Part shown: piece after piece, positions 25,826-34,936 of the stretch | Layout: each line of letters begins with the position of its first letter | Numbering within the stretch: position 1 is the stretch's first letter | NCBI GenBank assembly: GCA_900547395.1 | Contig: URGP01000002.1 | Location: 83,843-147,842 of the forward strand | Length of the DNA: 64,000 nucleotides | Source: an uncultured Opitutales bacterium | GTDB lineage: Bacteria > Verrucomicrobiota > Verrucomicrobiia > Opitutales > Intestinicryptomonadaceae | Direction of reading: 5' to 3' | Notes under the pieces: generated by a model | Databases searched by the model: none | Told to the model about the DNA's origin: nothing | Seen by the model: only the letters and a program-made list of their open reading frames with translations | Made by a program: the position numbers and the translations under genes

Positions 25826-27271
25826 TTATGCGTTCGCCGTCAATAAAAAAGCAAAACGAACGCCCAAGACGAGTATCGCCATGCAAAGCGCAATCAATAC
25901 TGCCGAATGCCCCTTGACGAATTGGCATTCCTCAGAGCCTTGCAAGGGCTCAAAAGCGGCTCTTATCCATTTGAAATAATAGTATATCGAAGCCGCGGAA
26001 CCCAAAACCAAAACAAACATAAGCCAATACAAACCCGCCGCATACGCCAAAACCAAGACGAACAGTTTTGCGAAAAATCCCGCAGTCGGGGGAATGCCCG
26101 CAAGAGATGCAAGCCCCAGCGTAAGCGATGTCGCCGCAGTCGGATTTTTGCCCCACAACCCCTTGTAGGCGCACACGCACAAATCGGCGTCGTTTGCTGA
26201 CTTGTTCAAGGACTGCACGAAAAATACGGCAAACAGCGCAAAGGCGTAAGACAACACATAAAGAACGAGAGTGTACCCGATTGCGTCCGAATTTTCGCCT
26301 GAAATATTTGTAAGGACAACCGCGGCAGTTAAAAACACCATCAAATACCCCGCATTGGCGATGCCCGAAAAAGCCACAATCCTCTTTGCGTTCTTTTCGT
26401 TCAGCCCTCCGAAATTGCCGATAATTATGCCCATCGCGGCAGACGCGCTTAAAATCGTCACGAGATTGTCCGAAAACGGCATACTAATCAACATGCTAAA
26501 AAGCGCAATGACGGCGGCAGACTTCGACGCAACCGCCAAAAACGCCGCAACGGGAGCGGGCGCGCCCTGATAAACGTCGGGCGACCAAAATTGGAATGGA
26601 AATGCGCTCAGCTTGAAAAATACGGCTGAAACCGCCAAAACCGCGCCAACGCCGAAAAGGACATTGCCGCCGCCTTCGGTAAAGTTGCCGTAATATAGCA
26701 TTTCGCTGCCCAACTCAAAGGACGATGCATAAACAAACGCAATTCCAAGCAAGAAGAACGCCCCCGAAACTCCGCTTACTATTATGTATTTTATTGAAGC
26801 TTCCAAATTTTCAATGTTTCTCCTGCCCCACGCGATGAGCGCGTAAAAGCAAATCGCCGAAGTTTCCAGCGCAACGAAAGTGAGCATCAAATGCCTGCTT
26901 CTTGCAAATATGGAAAGAGCCGCAACCGCAATCGTTAAAATTCCGAAAAATTCGCCCGCATTTTTTTGAGACAGCGAATTTAAGAATTTTTGCGACATCG
27001 AAGCCGTCAGAACTCCGCACATTATGAAAAACGCCGAAGAAAACGGGCTTGGCGCAAGCATTTGAAAGAACGCGTACTCATTCGGACTTGAAACCACGGC
27101 GCAAATCGACGCTATAAAGCCGACAAATGCCAAAACACAGCAATATTTGGGCTGAATTTTTTTGAACGCGCCAAGCAATATCAAAATGACGCCGAAACAC
27201 GCCAATATTGCCTCGGGCAGAACAGCAATCCAATCCGCCCCGCTTAAAAATTTTTCGATAGAATCTTCCAT
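25826..27271 (-). CDS. nuoN: NADH-quinone oxidoreductase subunit N
   Basis: 481 residues, about 14 transmembrane helices. Antiporter-like proton-pumping subunit of complex I. The central KLSAFPFQFWSPDVYQGAPAPVAAFLAVASK (with the conserved Lys and the Asp-Val-Tyr-x-Gly-Ala-Pro motif) and a second Lys in the KS-AAVIAL helix identify NuoN. It is the last gene of the operon, 7 bp after nuoM. Confidence 0.95.
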   Translation of the reverse strand: MEDSIEKFLSGADWIAVLPEAILACFGVILILLGAFKKIQPKYCCVLAFVGFIASICAVVSSPNEYAFFQMLAPSPFSSAFFIMCGVLTASMSQKFLNSLSQKNAGEFFGILTIAVAALSIFARSRHLMLTFVALETSAICFYALIAWGRRNIENLEASIKYIIVSGVSGAFFLLGIAFVYASSFELGSEMLYYGNFTEGGGNVLFGVGAVLAVSAVFFKLSAFPFQFWSPDVYQGAPAPVAAFLAVASKSAAVIALFSMLISMPFSDNLVTILSASAAMGIIIGNFGGLNEKNAKRIVAFSGIANAGYLMVFLTAAVVLTNISGENSDAIGYTLVLYVLSYAFALFAVFFVQSLNKSANDADLCVCAYKGLWGKNPTAATSLTLGLASLAGIPPTAGFFAKLFVLVLAYAAGLYWLMFVLVLGSAASIYYYFKWIRAAFEPLQGSEECQFVKGHSAVLIALCMAILVLGVRFAFLLTANA

Positions 27272-27278
27272 AGTTTTA

Positions 27279-28757
27279 CTATTTATCAGTTAAATTGTAT
27301 GCGGGAACACCGCCAAGCGTTTCGTCCAAAGGAACGGTTATAAGCTTGGGCGCAAAGCCAACCAAAATCAAAGCCAAGAGCAAAATCAAAACAGGAGCGC
27401 GCTCCTTCCATGAAATGTCGCAGTTCCCCGCCTTTTTCACGGCGCAGGACTGCGCGCCAAAGAATATGTTTGCAACGGCCCTCAATCCATAAACCGCGGA
27501 AATTATTATGCCCGAAACCGCCAATGCGCAAACAACAGCCCCCTTGCTCCACAATGCCGCAAAAACCGAGATTTCACCCCAGAAATTCGCAAAGCCGGGA
27601 AGCCCTATGTTTGCCAAAATTGCCGCGACAAAAAGACCCGCGCAAACAGGCATGCTTTTGTACGCTCCGCCAAGAGAAGGCATGTCGCAAGTTGAAAACC
27701 TGCTTTTGATTATTTCCGCAAAGATAAAGAGAGCAGCAACGCTCAGCCCGTGCCCGAACATAATCATAACCGCTCCACCCGCGCCCAAGACGCCCATCGA
27801 GGCTATGCCCAAAAAACAAAGCCCCATGTGAGAAACGCTCGAATACGAAACCATCATCTTGAAATCGTTTTGAGCCATCGTGCAAAGACCTATCAAAATA
27901 ACGTTCAAAAGCGCAAGAACAGTAATCACGCCCATTGAAAGCCCCGCATTTACACCAAGCAGTGGAACAGCAACCTGAATAAGCAAGTACAAGCCGAACT
28001 TTTTAAGCACGCCCGCATGTAGCATGGAAAACGCCGTGGGAGCTTCGTTATATGTTTTAGGAGCCCATGAATGAAGCGGAAACAGCGAAACCAATGCGCC
28101 AATGCCGACCGAAAGAACGGCAAAAGCAATGCCCGCAGATTTTGCGCCGACATTCGCCGAGGCGAAAGCGTCCGTCAATTCGCGCAAATTAAACGTGAGC
28201 GTTTTTGTGGAAATAAACGAGATTGATATTATTCCCAATAAGACCAAAAGTGCGCCAAGAGTCAAATATATCGCCATTTCCATCGCCGCGGGCTTGCGGT
28301 TTTCGCCGCCCCAGACACACATCGCAATGAATGTCGGAACAAGGGCAAATTCGTGGAAAGCGTACATCCAAAGTATGTTTTGACTTGCAAACATTCCCAT
28401 CAAGCCTCCCTGCATAAAGAGCATGCAAACCAAGTAGGTTGAAATGCCCTTTATTTTGACGGGGCTTGCGATTGTCCATAAAAAAGCCGCAAAACCGACG
28501 ATGCCCGCCAAAAGATACATTGCCAAAGACACGCCGTTTACGCCCATCAGTCCGAATGCCGACGAAACTTCCAACGCCCCGTTTTCAGCATAAAAAAACG
28601 CTGTTAAAACAGACGATGCAAGCGCGGCGGCAAAACCGAAAAACGCCGCGCTCTTTACCGCAAGCTCTCCCGCAATCTTTGAGAAGGCAAACGCCAAAAC
28701 TGCGCAAATTAACGGTGCGTAAACACCCGATAAAAATGTAATTTCAGAAATTTCCAT
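27279..28757 (-). CDS. nuoM: NADH-quinone oxidoreductase subunit M
   Basis: 492 residues with about 14 transmembrane helices. Antiporter-like proton-translocating subunit. Shows the family core: LWMYAFHEFALVPTFIAMCVWGG (with the key Glu; the usual Phe-Phe-Glu is Phe-His-Glu here), SLFPLHSWAPKTYNEAPTAFSMLHAGVLKKFGLY with the pumping Lys, and SYSSVSHMG. Lies between nuoL and nuoN in the canonical order. Confidence 0.96.
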   Translation of the reverse strand: MEISEITFLSGVYAPLICAVLAFAFSKIAGELAVKSAAFFGFAAALASSVLTAFFYAENGALEVSSAFGLMGVNGVSLAMYLLAGIVGFAAFLWTIASPVKIKGISTYLVCMLFMQGGLMGMFASQNILWMYAFHEFALVPTFIAMCVWGGENRKPAAMEMAIYLTLGALLVLLGIISISFISTKTLTFNLRELTDAFASANVGAKSAGIAFAVLSVGIGALVSLFPLHSWAPKTYNEAPTAFSMLHAGVLKKFGLYLLIQVAVPLLGVNAGLSMGVITVLALLNVILIGLCTMAQNDFKMMVSYSSVSHMGLCFLGIASMGVLGAGGAVMIMFGHGLSVAALFIFAEIIKSRFSTCDMPSLGGAYKSMPVCAGLFVAAILANIGLPGFANFWGEISVFAALWSKGAVVCALAVSGIIISAVYGLRAVANIFFGAQSCAVKKAGNCDISWKERAPVLILLLALILVGFAPKLITVPLDETLGGVPAYNLTDK

Positions 28758-28761
28758 AGTA

Positions 28762-30747
28762 TTAAACCGCTAAAATTATAAACGCCGCCAAAAGACCCAA
28801 AACCATCCAAACCACATAGCTTGAAACCCACTTGACGTGCCAACTTTTGAATACAAGCCCGAAAAGGCACGATATGAGAGCAAGACCCTTAACGGCAAAA
28901 CCCTGTATCAAAACCAAGTCGAGAGCGTTTACCAAAATTGCAAAACGCTGCTGGACCTTTAAAACGTAATAGTTGTAAACATCGTCGAACCAGCCGTGCT
29001 TTTCCAAAACATGGTACATAATCGGGTGGTCGCTTTCGATTTTGTCTTTGCCCCTGCCATAGAGGAAATAGGCAATCAAAATCAGCAAAACCGTGCAAAC
29101 GAGAATTATCGTTCCCGCCCAAGTGAATAAAACATCTCCTTCAATCATGCCGTGGAAATGCTCCCAGCCGAAGCTTCCCGACATAAAACTTTGCGAAGAT
29201 GACGGCATAAGCGCAGACATTTTGCCGCCGAGCCACTTTAAGTTGCCAAACACCGCGCCCCATGCGCCGGCAAGCGAAAACACTCCCAATACAACGAGAG
29301 GAAGCGTCATAAAAAGCGAATTTTCCTTTGCATTTGAAGCCTTTTCGCTCAAAGGCTTGCCCAAGAACACCGCAAAGAAAAGCCTTGCCATGTAAAGCGG
29401 AGTAAGAAGAGCCGCAATCAATACGAACGCAAAAGTCGCAATCTTAAAAACGCCCGATGCGCCGAGCCTGCAAAGCCCCGATATGTCAGAAACGGAAGCG
29501 TTCACATATTCGTTTACGAGGCTCAAAAGCGATATGTTTAATATCATTTCCTTGCTGTAATAGCCCGCAAAGAACGGAACCGATATAATGGAGCATGTTG
29601 CAAGAAAAGCCGCAATGGTCGTAAGAGGCATTTTCTTTGCAAGACCTCCCATTTTAAACATATCCTGCTCGTGATGGCAGGCGTAAATCACAGAACCCGC
29701 AACCAAAAACAAGGCTGCCTTGAAAAATGCGTGCATTGTAAGGTGCATCATCGCAATTCCGTACGCGCCCAAACCGACGGCAACTCCCATAAGACCCAAA
29801 TGAGCCAAAGTGGAATATGCCAAAGTCTTTTTAATGTCGCGCTGTCCCAAAGCCCAGAAGCCCGCGCACATAGCCATAAGCGAGCATATAAAAACCATAA
29901 ACGCGGAAGCAGCAGGCGTAAGCAAACCCACCACACCGAGGCGCACAGTCATGAAGACGCCCGCCGCAACCATCGTGGCGGCGTGGATTAGAGCTGAAAC
30001 AGGCGTAGGGCCCGCCATTGCGTCCGTAAGCCAAACCTGCAAGGGGAATTGCGCGGACTTGCCCAGAAATCCGCATATCAAAAGAAGGGCCATCGGAGTC
30101 AAAGCCAAGCTTGGATTTGCCTTCAATGCGGAGGCAATCGCGCCAAATTCAGTCGTTCCGAAAATGTGATAACACCAAATTATGCCAATCAAAAATCCGA
30201 AGTCGCCCACCCTGTTTGCAATGAACGCTTTTTTGGAAGCCATTTTGGAATATTCCGTGTCGGCGTAGTGCGCAATCAGCATGTATGAGCTGAAACCCAC
30301 AAACTCCCAAAAGATGAACATCATAAAGAGATTGTCGGCAAGCATTATCCCCGTAATTGAGAACATGAAAAAGCTAAGACCGCCGAAAAATCTGCCCTTG
30401 GCATCGTCCTTATCCATATATCCGACACTGAAAATATGAATTAGCCACCCGACGAAGCATACGACAAAAACCATGTTTTTTGAAATTTCGTCGAACAAAA
30501 ATCCGAAATTTATCGAAAAATTGCCAAGCCTGAAAATTTCAACCGATTTGGAAGAAGCTTCCCCGCTTTCGCCAAGCAAAAGCCCCATCGCCAAAACGAG
30601 CGCGAAAGTCGCCGACAAAACCGAGACGACAGCCGCCCCCCATTTTGACTTGCGCAGGAAAAACGCGCTTAGAGCCGCGGCAAAAAGCGGCATAAGCAGC
30701 ATCGCCCACATGTCAGAAAATTCGCAACCTGAAATTGAAGAAAACAT
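28762..30747 (-). CDS. nuoL: NADH-quinone oxidoreductase subunit L
   Basis: 661 residues, the longest membrane subunit, about 15-16 transmembrane helices plus the C-terminal lateral helix. Motifs: FWEFVGFSSYMLIAHY (Glu of the pumping channel), KSAQFPLQVWLTDAMAGPTPVSALIHAATMVAAGVFM and KKTLAYSTLAHLGLM. Long TM helix and lateral arm in the last about 120 residues distinguish it from NuoM/N. It is 3 bp after nuoK. Confidence 0.96.
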   Translation of the reverse strand: MFSSISGCEFSDMWAMLLMPLFAAALSAFFLRKSKWGAAVVSVLSATFALVLAMGLLLGESGEASSKSVEIFRLGNFSINFGFLFDEISKNMVFVVCFVGWLIHIFSVGYMDKDDAKGRFFGGLSFFMFSITGIMLADNLFMMFIFWEFVGFSSYMLIAHYADTEYSKMASKKAFIANRVGDFGFLIGIIWCYHIFGTTEFGAIASALKANPSLALTPMALLLICGFLGKSAQFPLQVWLTDAMAGPTPVSALIHAATMVAAGVFMTVRLGVVGLLTPAASAFMVFICSLMAMCAGFWALGQRDIKKTLAYSTLAHLGLMGVAVGLGAYGIAMMHLTMHAFFKAALFLVAGSVIYACHHEQDMFKMGGLAKKMPLTTIAAFLATCSIISVPFFAGYYSKEMILNISLLSLVNEYVNASVSDISGLCRLGASGVFKIATFAFVLIAALLTPLYMARLFFAVFLGKPLSEKASNAKENSLFMTLPLVVLGVFSLAGAWGAVFGNLKWLGGKMSALMPSSSQSFMSGSFGWEHFHGMIEGDVLFTWAGTIILVCTVLLILIAYFLYGRGKDKIESDHPIMYHVLEKHGWFDDVYNYYVLKVQQRFAILVNALDLVLIQGFAVKGLALISCLFGLVFKSWHVKWVSSYVVWMVLGLLAAFIILAV

Positions 30748-30750
30748 AAA

Positions 30751-31056
30751 CTATTCCCCTGAAAGCGTATCGACGTCGTCGGCGCAAACCGAGCGTCTTA
30801 TTTTAAAGAATTGAACAACCACCGCAAGCGCGACCGCGACCTCGCTCGCCGCCACCGCCATGACAAAGAAAGCGAACACCGCCCCGTCCATATCGTTATA
30901 CGCCGCCGAAAACGACACAAGCGCAAGCATCGCCCCGCACAGCATAAGTTCAAGGCACATCAAAACAACGAGCAGGTTTTTTTTGAGAACCACCCCCGCA
31001 AGCCCCGCAAAGAAAATCAGCAGGGACGGAATTAAAAAGTCGTTTAGATTTTCCAT
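30751..31056 (-). CDS. nuoK: NADH-quinone oxidoreductase subunit K
   Basis: 101 residues, three transmembrane helices, normal NuoK size. Conserved Glu residues in the second and third helices are visible (LMCLELMLCG about 32-41 and MAVAASEVAVALAVVVQFF about 67-85), which form part of the proton channel. It follows nuoJ by 12 bp. Confidence 0.95.
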   Translation of the reverse strand: MENLNDFLIPSLLIFFAGLAGVVLKKNLLVVLMCLELMLCGAMLALVSFSAAYNDMDGAVFAFFVMAVAASEVAVALAVVVQFFKIRRSVCADDVDTLSGE

Positions 31057-31068
31057 AAAAAACCTTTC

Positions 31069-31584
31069 TTAAAGCATTTCCCTCTTAGGACGTTTTGGCG
31101 AAGGCTCTTTTGCTATCGCAATGATTGCCACCATCGCAACCAGCAAAACCGCTCCCGCAATTTCAAACAAAAGCATAAATTTGGTAAAGAGCGAAAGCCC
31201 GTAAAGCTTTGAAACCGACAACGCCGAGACCCCGCCGTCAAGCGCAACTTTCAAGTCCGGGCAGTTCAAAACAAAATACGACGCCGAAAGCCCCATCAAA
31301 AGCCAGAGCAATACAATGCCCGCCCTGCGCTTTAACGAAGAATTGTCGCGGCTTTCCCCCGCAAGCATCACGGTAAAGACAAAGAGCACCATCACAGCCC
31401 CCGCGTAAACCACGAGCATTACGAACGCCAGAAAAAACGCCTTCATCAAAAATAAAAGCCCCGACATTCCAAGCATCGAAACAAGCATGGACATCACCGC
31501 GTTTATGTACCCGCGGTTTAGCAGAAGCCCCAAGGCCCCGCCTACGCCCATTGCGCAAAAAATTCCGTAAACAACATTTTCCAT
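31069..31584 (-). CDS. nuoJ: NADH-quinone oxidoreductase subunit J
   Basis: 171 residues from the ATG at 31584. The frame continues upstream to 31788, but that part lies within nuoI and is not membrane-like. Five transmembrane helices with VMLVVYAGAVMVLFVFTVMLAG (about 53-74), the conserved pi-bulge helix of NuoJ. The start shares one base with the nuoI stop (TGATG). Confidence 0.94.
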   Translation of the reverse strand: MENVVYGIFCAMGVGGALGLLLNRGYINAVMSMLVSMLGMSGLLFLMKAFFLAFVMLVVYAGAVMVLFVFTVMLAGESRDNSSLKRRAGIVLLWLLMGLSASYFVLNCPDLKVALDGGVSALSVSKLYGLSLFTKFMLLFEIAGAVLLVAMVAIIAIAKEPSPKRPKREML

Positions 31585-32126
31585 CAGTGCGCTCCTTTCG
31601 ATTTTTGAGCAGTGTCCTTGACTTTTTTCCACTTCATCACGCTGTCGGGAAGAACGCCGCCGCGGCGGTAAAGCTCCGCTTTTTCCCTCTTCATTGAAGC
31701 CCTGTCGTAAGATGTGATTGAAAACTCCTTCTGCAAAACGATTGCCTGCTCGGGGCATACCTCCTGGCACAATCCGCAGAATATGCACCTTATCATGTTT
31801 ATTTCAAAATTCTTGGGAGCCTTTTCGATAAAGGCATTCGGACTGTTCGGGTCGATTTCGGAAGGAGTAACCTTTATTGCCTTTGGCGGGCACACAAACT
31901 CGCAAAGCTGGCACGAAACGCACTTCTCGCGCCCGTCGGGATCTTTTACGAGCGTGGGCGCGCCCCTGTAAGCCTTTGGAAGGGCGGGACGCTGTTCGGG
32001 ATATTTGAGCGTCACCTTCGGCTTTACCAAATTTTTCAGTGTAATCCAAAGCCCGCCTGCGATTTGGGGGAGATAAGTTTTCTCCCAAAACGAAAGCTTC
32101 TTTCTCTCAACTTTTATTATCGCCAT
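31584..32126 (-). CDS. nuoI: NADH-quinone oxidoreductase subunit I (2x 4Fe-4S)
   Basis: 180 residues. Carries clusters N6a and N6b that pass electrons toward NuoB. The two 8-Fe ferredoxin motifs are complete: CVSCQLCEFVCP and CIFCGLCQEVCP. The N-terminus contains the amphipathic stretch before RGAPTLVKDPDGREK. It follows nuoH by 8 bp and overlaps nuoJ by one base. Confidence 0.96.
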   Translation of the reverse strand: MAIIKVERKKLSFWEKTYLPQIAGGLWITLKNLVKPKVTLKYPEQRPALPKAYRGAPTLVKDPDGREKCVSCQLCEFVCPPKAIKVTPSEIDPNSPNAFIEKAPKNFEINMIRCIFCGLCQEVCPEQAIVLQKEFSITSYDRASMKREKAELYRRGGVLPDSVMKWKKVKDTAQKSKGAH

Positions 32127-32134
32127 AAAAATCC

Positions 32135-33280
32135 TTATTTAACAAATGCCGCCAACAGCAAATAAAATACCAAATTTGCAACCGCCAGTGGCAGAAGTTT
32201 ACCCCACCCCAAATTCATGACGTGGTCGTATCTAAACCGCGGAAGCGTCCAACGCACCCACACGAAGAAAAATATCATAAACGCTATTTTGGCAAGGAAG
32301 GTCAGAGTTGCCAAAACCGCAGTAATCCAACCCCAGTCCGTCGGGTATGAAAGCCCCGGAAGAGGGCTCCACGCTCCGAGGAAAACGCAGATGAAAAGCG
32401 AAGAGCCAAGCACCATGTGCCCGTATTCTCCCACGAAGAACAAGCCGAACTTGAAGCTTCCGTATTCGGTGTGAAAGCCGCTTACCAAGTCTGTTTCGGA
32501 TTCCGCCATGTCGAACGGCTGGCGGTTTGTCTCAGCAAACAATGCAACAAGAAAGAGAAACGCCGAAAGCGGGAACATAAAGCAGTTCCACATCGAAGAC
32601 TGCGACAAGCCCAGTTCAAAAAGGCTGAGGGGGCTTTCGCAATTCGGAGCTATCCAAATAATGACAGGCACAAGGGAAAGAACCATCGTAAGCTCGTAGC
32701 TTATCATCTGCGCCGACGCCCTTATCGCGCCCATGTAAGAATATTTTGAATTTGAAGACCAGCCCGCCAAGACCGCGCCGTAAACGCCCAAAGAGCCAAG
32801 CGCAAGCACAAACAAAAGCGACAAGTCGAAGTCGGCGGCGGCAAGCGCGCGCGGGCTTCCGTCATACATGAAAAATCCGAACGGGATTGCGCAAGAGGCA
32901 ATCAAAACGGGCGCAAGCGACATAACGGGAGCAACCGTAAACCAAAACTTGTTGACGTGCGAAGGCAGAGGCTCTTCCTTGAACAAGAATTTCAAGCCGT
33001 CCGCCGCGAGCTGCATAAGCCCCGCCCTTTGCAAAAATCTTCCGACAAACGGAATAAGCATAACGTACGGAATAAACGTGCGGCAAGGACCATACCGCCC
33101 CTGAATGAAAGCGGCAACCTTTCTTTCGACAACCACGCTTAAAGCCGCAAAGCACATTACAACGCCAATCGCCGCAAAACCGAAAAGAATTTTCAGCAAT
33201 ACGTCAATAAAGCCAATCGACGAAGCCTGCGCCACGCCGCTTTGCGCCGCAAGTGTTGACAATAAAAACAAACTATTCAT
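32135..33280 (-). CDS. nuoH: NADH-quinone oxidoreductase subunit H
   Basis: 381 residues, about eight or nine transmembrane helices. Forms the quinone-binding channel with NuoB and NuoD. Motifs: VVERKVAAFIQGRYGPCRT (about 49-67), ADGLKFLFKEE (about 93-103), AETNRQPFDMAESETDLVSGFHTEYGSF (about 253-280), and a C-terminal VRWTLPRFRYDHVMNLGWGKLLPLA. The start overlaps the nuoG stop by 8 bp. Confidence 0.97.
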   Translation of the reverse strand: MNSLFLLSTLAAQSGVAQASSIGFIDVLLKILFGFAAIGVVMCFAALSVVVERKVAAFIQGRYGPCRTFIPYVMLIPFVGRFLQRAGLMQLAADGLKFLFKEEPLPSHVNKFWFTVAPVMSLAPVLIASCAIPFGFFMYDGSPRALAAADFDLSLLFVLALGSLGVYGAVLAGWSSNSKYSYMGAIRASAQMISYELTMVLSLVPVIIWIAPNCESPLSLFELGLSQSSMWNCFMFPLSAFLFLVALFAETNRQPFDMAESETDLVSGFHTEYGSFKFGLFFVGEYGHMVLGSSLFICVFLGAWSPLPGLSYPTDWGWITAVLATLTFLAKIAFMIFFFVWVRWTLPRFRYDHVMNLGWGKLLPLAVANLVFYLLLAAFVK

Positions 33281-34934
33281 TTTCTTTTAGAGCTTGGGGT
33301 TCGGGGAACTTCACGGCGTCAAACTTTTTGCCGTCGAGCAAAAGCCCCGTTGAGGGAATGTCGCAAATGCCGCTTAGCATTTCGATTTTTGATGAAATCA
33401 GCTTGCGCAGAGCCTGCACGGAAGGAGCTTTAAATTCGCTTTGGCTTAGCGCATTTATAAATTTTGAAAACAGGCTTATTTCGCACACTGCGCTTTCGGG
33501 AGCGTCAACCGCGCGTTCAAAAACTTGCGCCCTGAACTGCCTGTTTACGAATATGCCCGATTTTTCAAACACCGAAGCGGTTGGAATTGCAACTTTCGCC
33601 CTCTGCGCGGTTTCCGAATCCAACACGCCGCAATAGACAATGTTCGCGGTTTTGAAATCCTTTTCGTCCAAACCGAGAGCGCACAAGTCTTCGCCACAGA
33701 CCACTACGCTTTCTATCTCCCCGCGCCTGATGTCGTCTGCAAGATTTTTTAAATCGGATTTCGGGTATTCCGAAACCAGCCCCGTAATGAACAAGCCGCG
33801 CATATTCGGAGTCCTGTCCGCCGAAAGAAGCTTACCGTCGTCTTCGCCAAGATGGGAGGCGGCGTAAATTTTCGAGTTAGTCAAGTCCGCAAATTCTTTC
33901 AGAATGAACTGCTCTTCAAGGCTTAAACGCGCGCTTGCAACAACCGCCATGCGACCGCTTGCCGCCATGACTTCAACCGCCCTGCTTACCGCGTAGGAAG
34001 TAGAGCATGGAGTACCGTCAACCCTCGCGGTTTTAAGGCGCATTTCAGAATCCAAAATACGGTATTCATATCTGGCAGAATCGGTTGACCACGCGTCGTT
34101 TACAAAGGAATTTGAGCGCGGAGTTATCCTGTAAACCTTGTTTGAGCGCGACCACACTTTTGTGTTTATGCCCGCGCTCGATTCCGTTGCAACGGAGTTT
34201 GCGACTTTCAAAAACCAAGTGCGCATTTTAAAGCGGAACGCGCTTTCTGTCAGCGCGCCCACGGGGCATCCGTCAACAATGTTCAAAAGATAGTTTGAAT
34301 CTCTGCCATCGTCCCCGTAAACTGAGATTTCGTTTCTTGAGCCGCGCTTTGAAAATCCCAAAACGTCCCTGCCGACAATTTCGCGGCAAGTGCGTATGCA
34401 TCTGGAACAAAGTATGCACCTTTCGGCGTCCAAAATCACCTTTCCGCCGCCAATCGAAACTTTTTTGGGCTTTACGTTCTTGTCTTCCACGAACCTGCTT
34501 TTGCAGTTTCCGAAAGCCTGCGAGTATTCCTGAAGCTTACATTCGCCCGCCTTGTCGCATATCGGGCAGTCGAGGGGATGGTTTGCCAAAATAAATTCCA
34601 GCACGCCTTGGCGCGCCTTTACGACGCGCTCGGAATTGGTTATGACGTGCATACCCTCGCTAACTTTCGTGCCGCAGGCTATCGCGAGCTTGGGCATAAA
34701 AGCAATTTTTTGCGAGCCGTCGGGGTTTTTGACAAGCTCTCCCGTCGCCCTGTCGCGGGCGGGAGTGCCGACCGAAACCAAACAAAGCCTGCAAGAACCC
34801 GCTATCGGCAAATTCGGATGGTAGCAAAAATGCGGAATTTCCACGCCCGAAATTCTTGCCGCTTCAATTACGTTTAGACCGGCAGGCACTTGAAAGTCGT
34901 CGCCGTTTATGTTTATGTTTACCAAGTCCGCCAT
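33273..34934 (-). CDS. nuoG: NADH-quinone oxidoreductase subunit G, short form
   Basis: 553 residues, clearly shorter than the roughly 700-900 residues of many NuoG proteins. The N-terminal Fe-S part is complete: 2Fe-2S motif CHYHPNLPIAGSCRLC (about 37-52) with CGTKV downstream, the His/Cys segment HPLDCPICDKAGECKLQ, and the 4Fe-4S ligands CILCSRCIRTCREI with DGCPVGALT. The C-terminal molybdopterin-oxidoreductase-like domain is reduced (about residues 230-550), which is seen in several lineages and need not impair electron transfer. It lies 2 bp after nuoF in transcription order. Confidence 0.93.
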   Translation of the reverse strand: MADLVNININGDDFQVPAGLNVIEAARISGVEIPHFCYHPNLPIAGSCRLCLVSVGTPARDRATGELVKNPDGSQKIAFMPKLAIACGTKVSEGMHVITNSERVVKARQGVLEFILANHPLDCPICDKAGECKLQEYSQAFGNCKSRFVEDKNVKPKKVSIGGGKVILDAERCILCSRCIRTCREIVGRDVLGFSKRGSRNEISVYGDDGRDSNYLLNIVDGCPVGALTESAFRFKMRTWFLKVANSVATESSAGINTKVWSRSNKVYRITPRSNSFVNDAWSTDSARYEYRILDSEMRLKTARVDGTPCSTSYAVSRAVEVMAASGRMAVVASARLSLEEQFILKEFADLTNSKIYAASHLGEDDGKLLSADRTPNMRGLFITGLVSEYPKSDLKNLADDIRRGEIESVVVCGEDLCALGLDEKDFKTANIVYCGVLDSETAQRAKVAIPTASVFEKSGIFVNRQFRAQVFERAVDAPESAVCEISLFSKFINALSQSEFKAPSVQALRKLISSKIEMLSGICDIPSTGLLLDGKKFDAVKFPEPQALKENE

Positions 34935-34936
34935 AA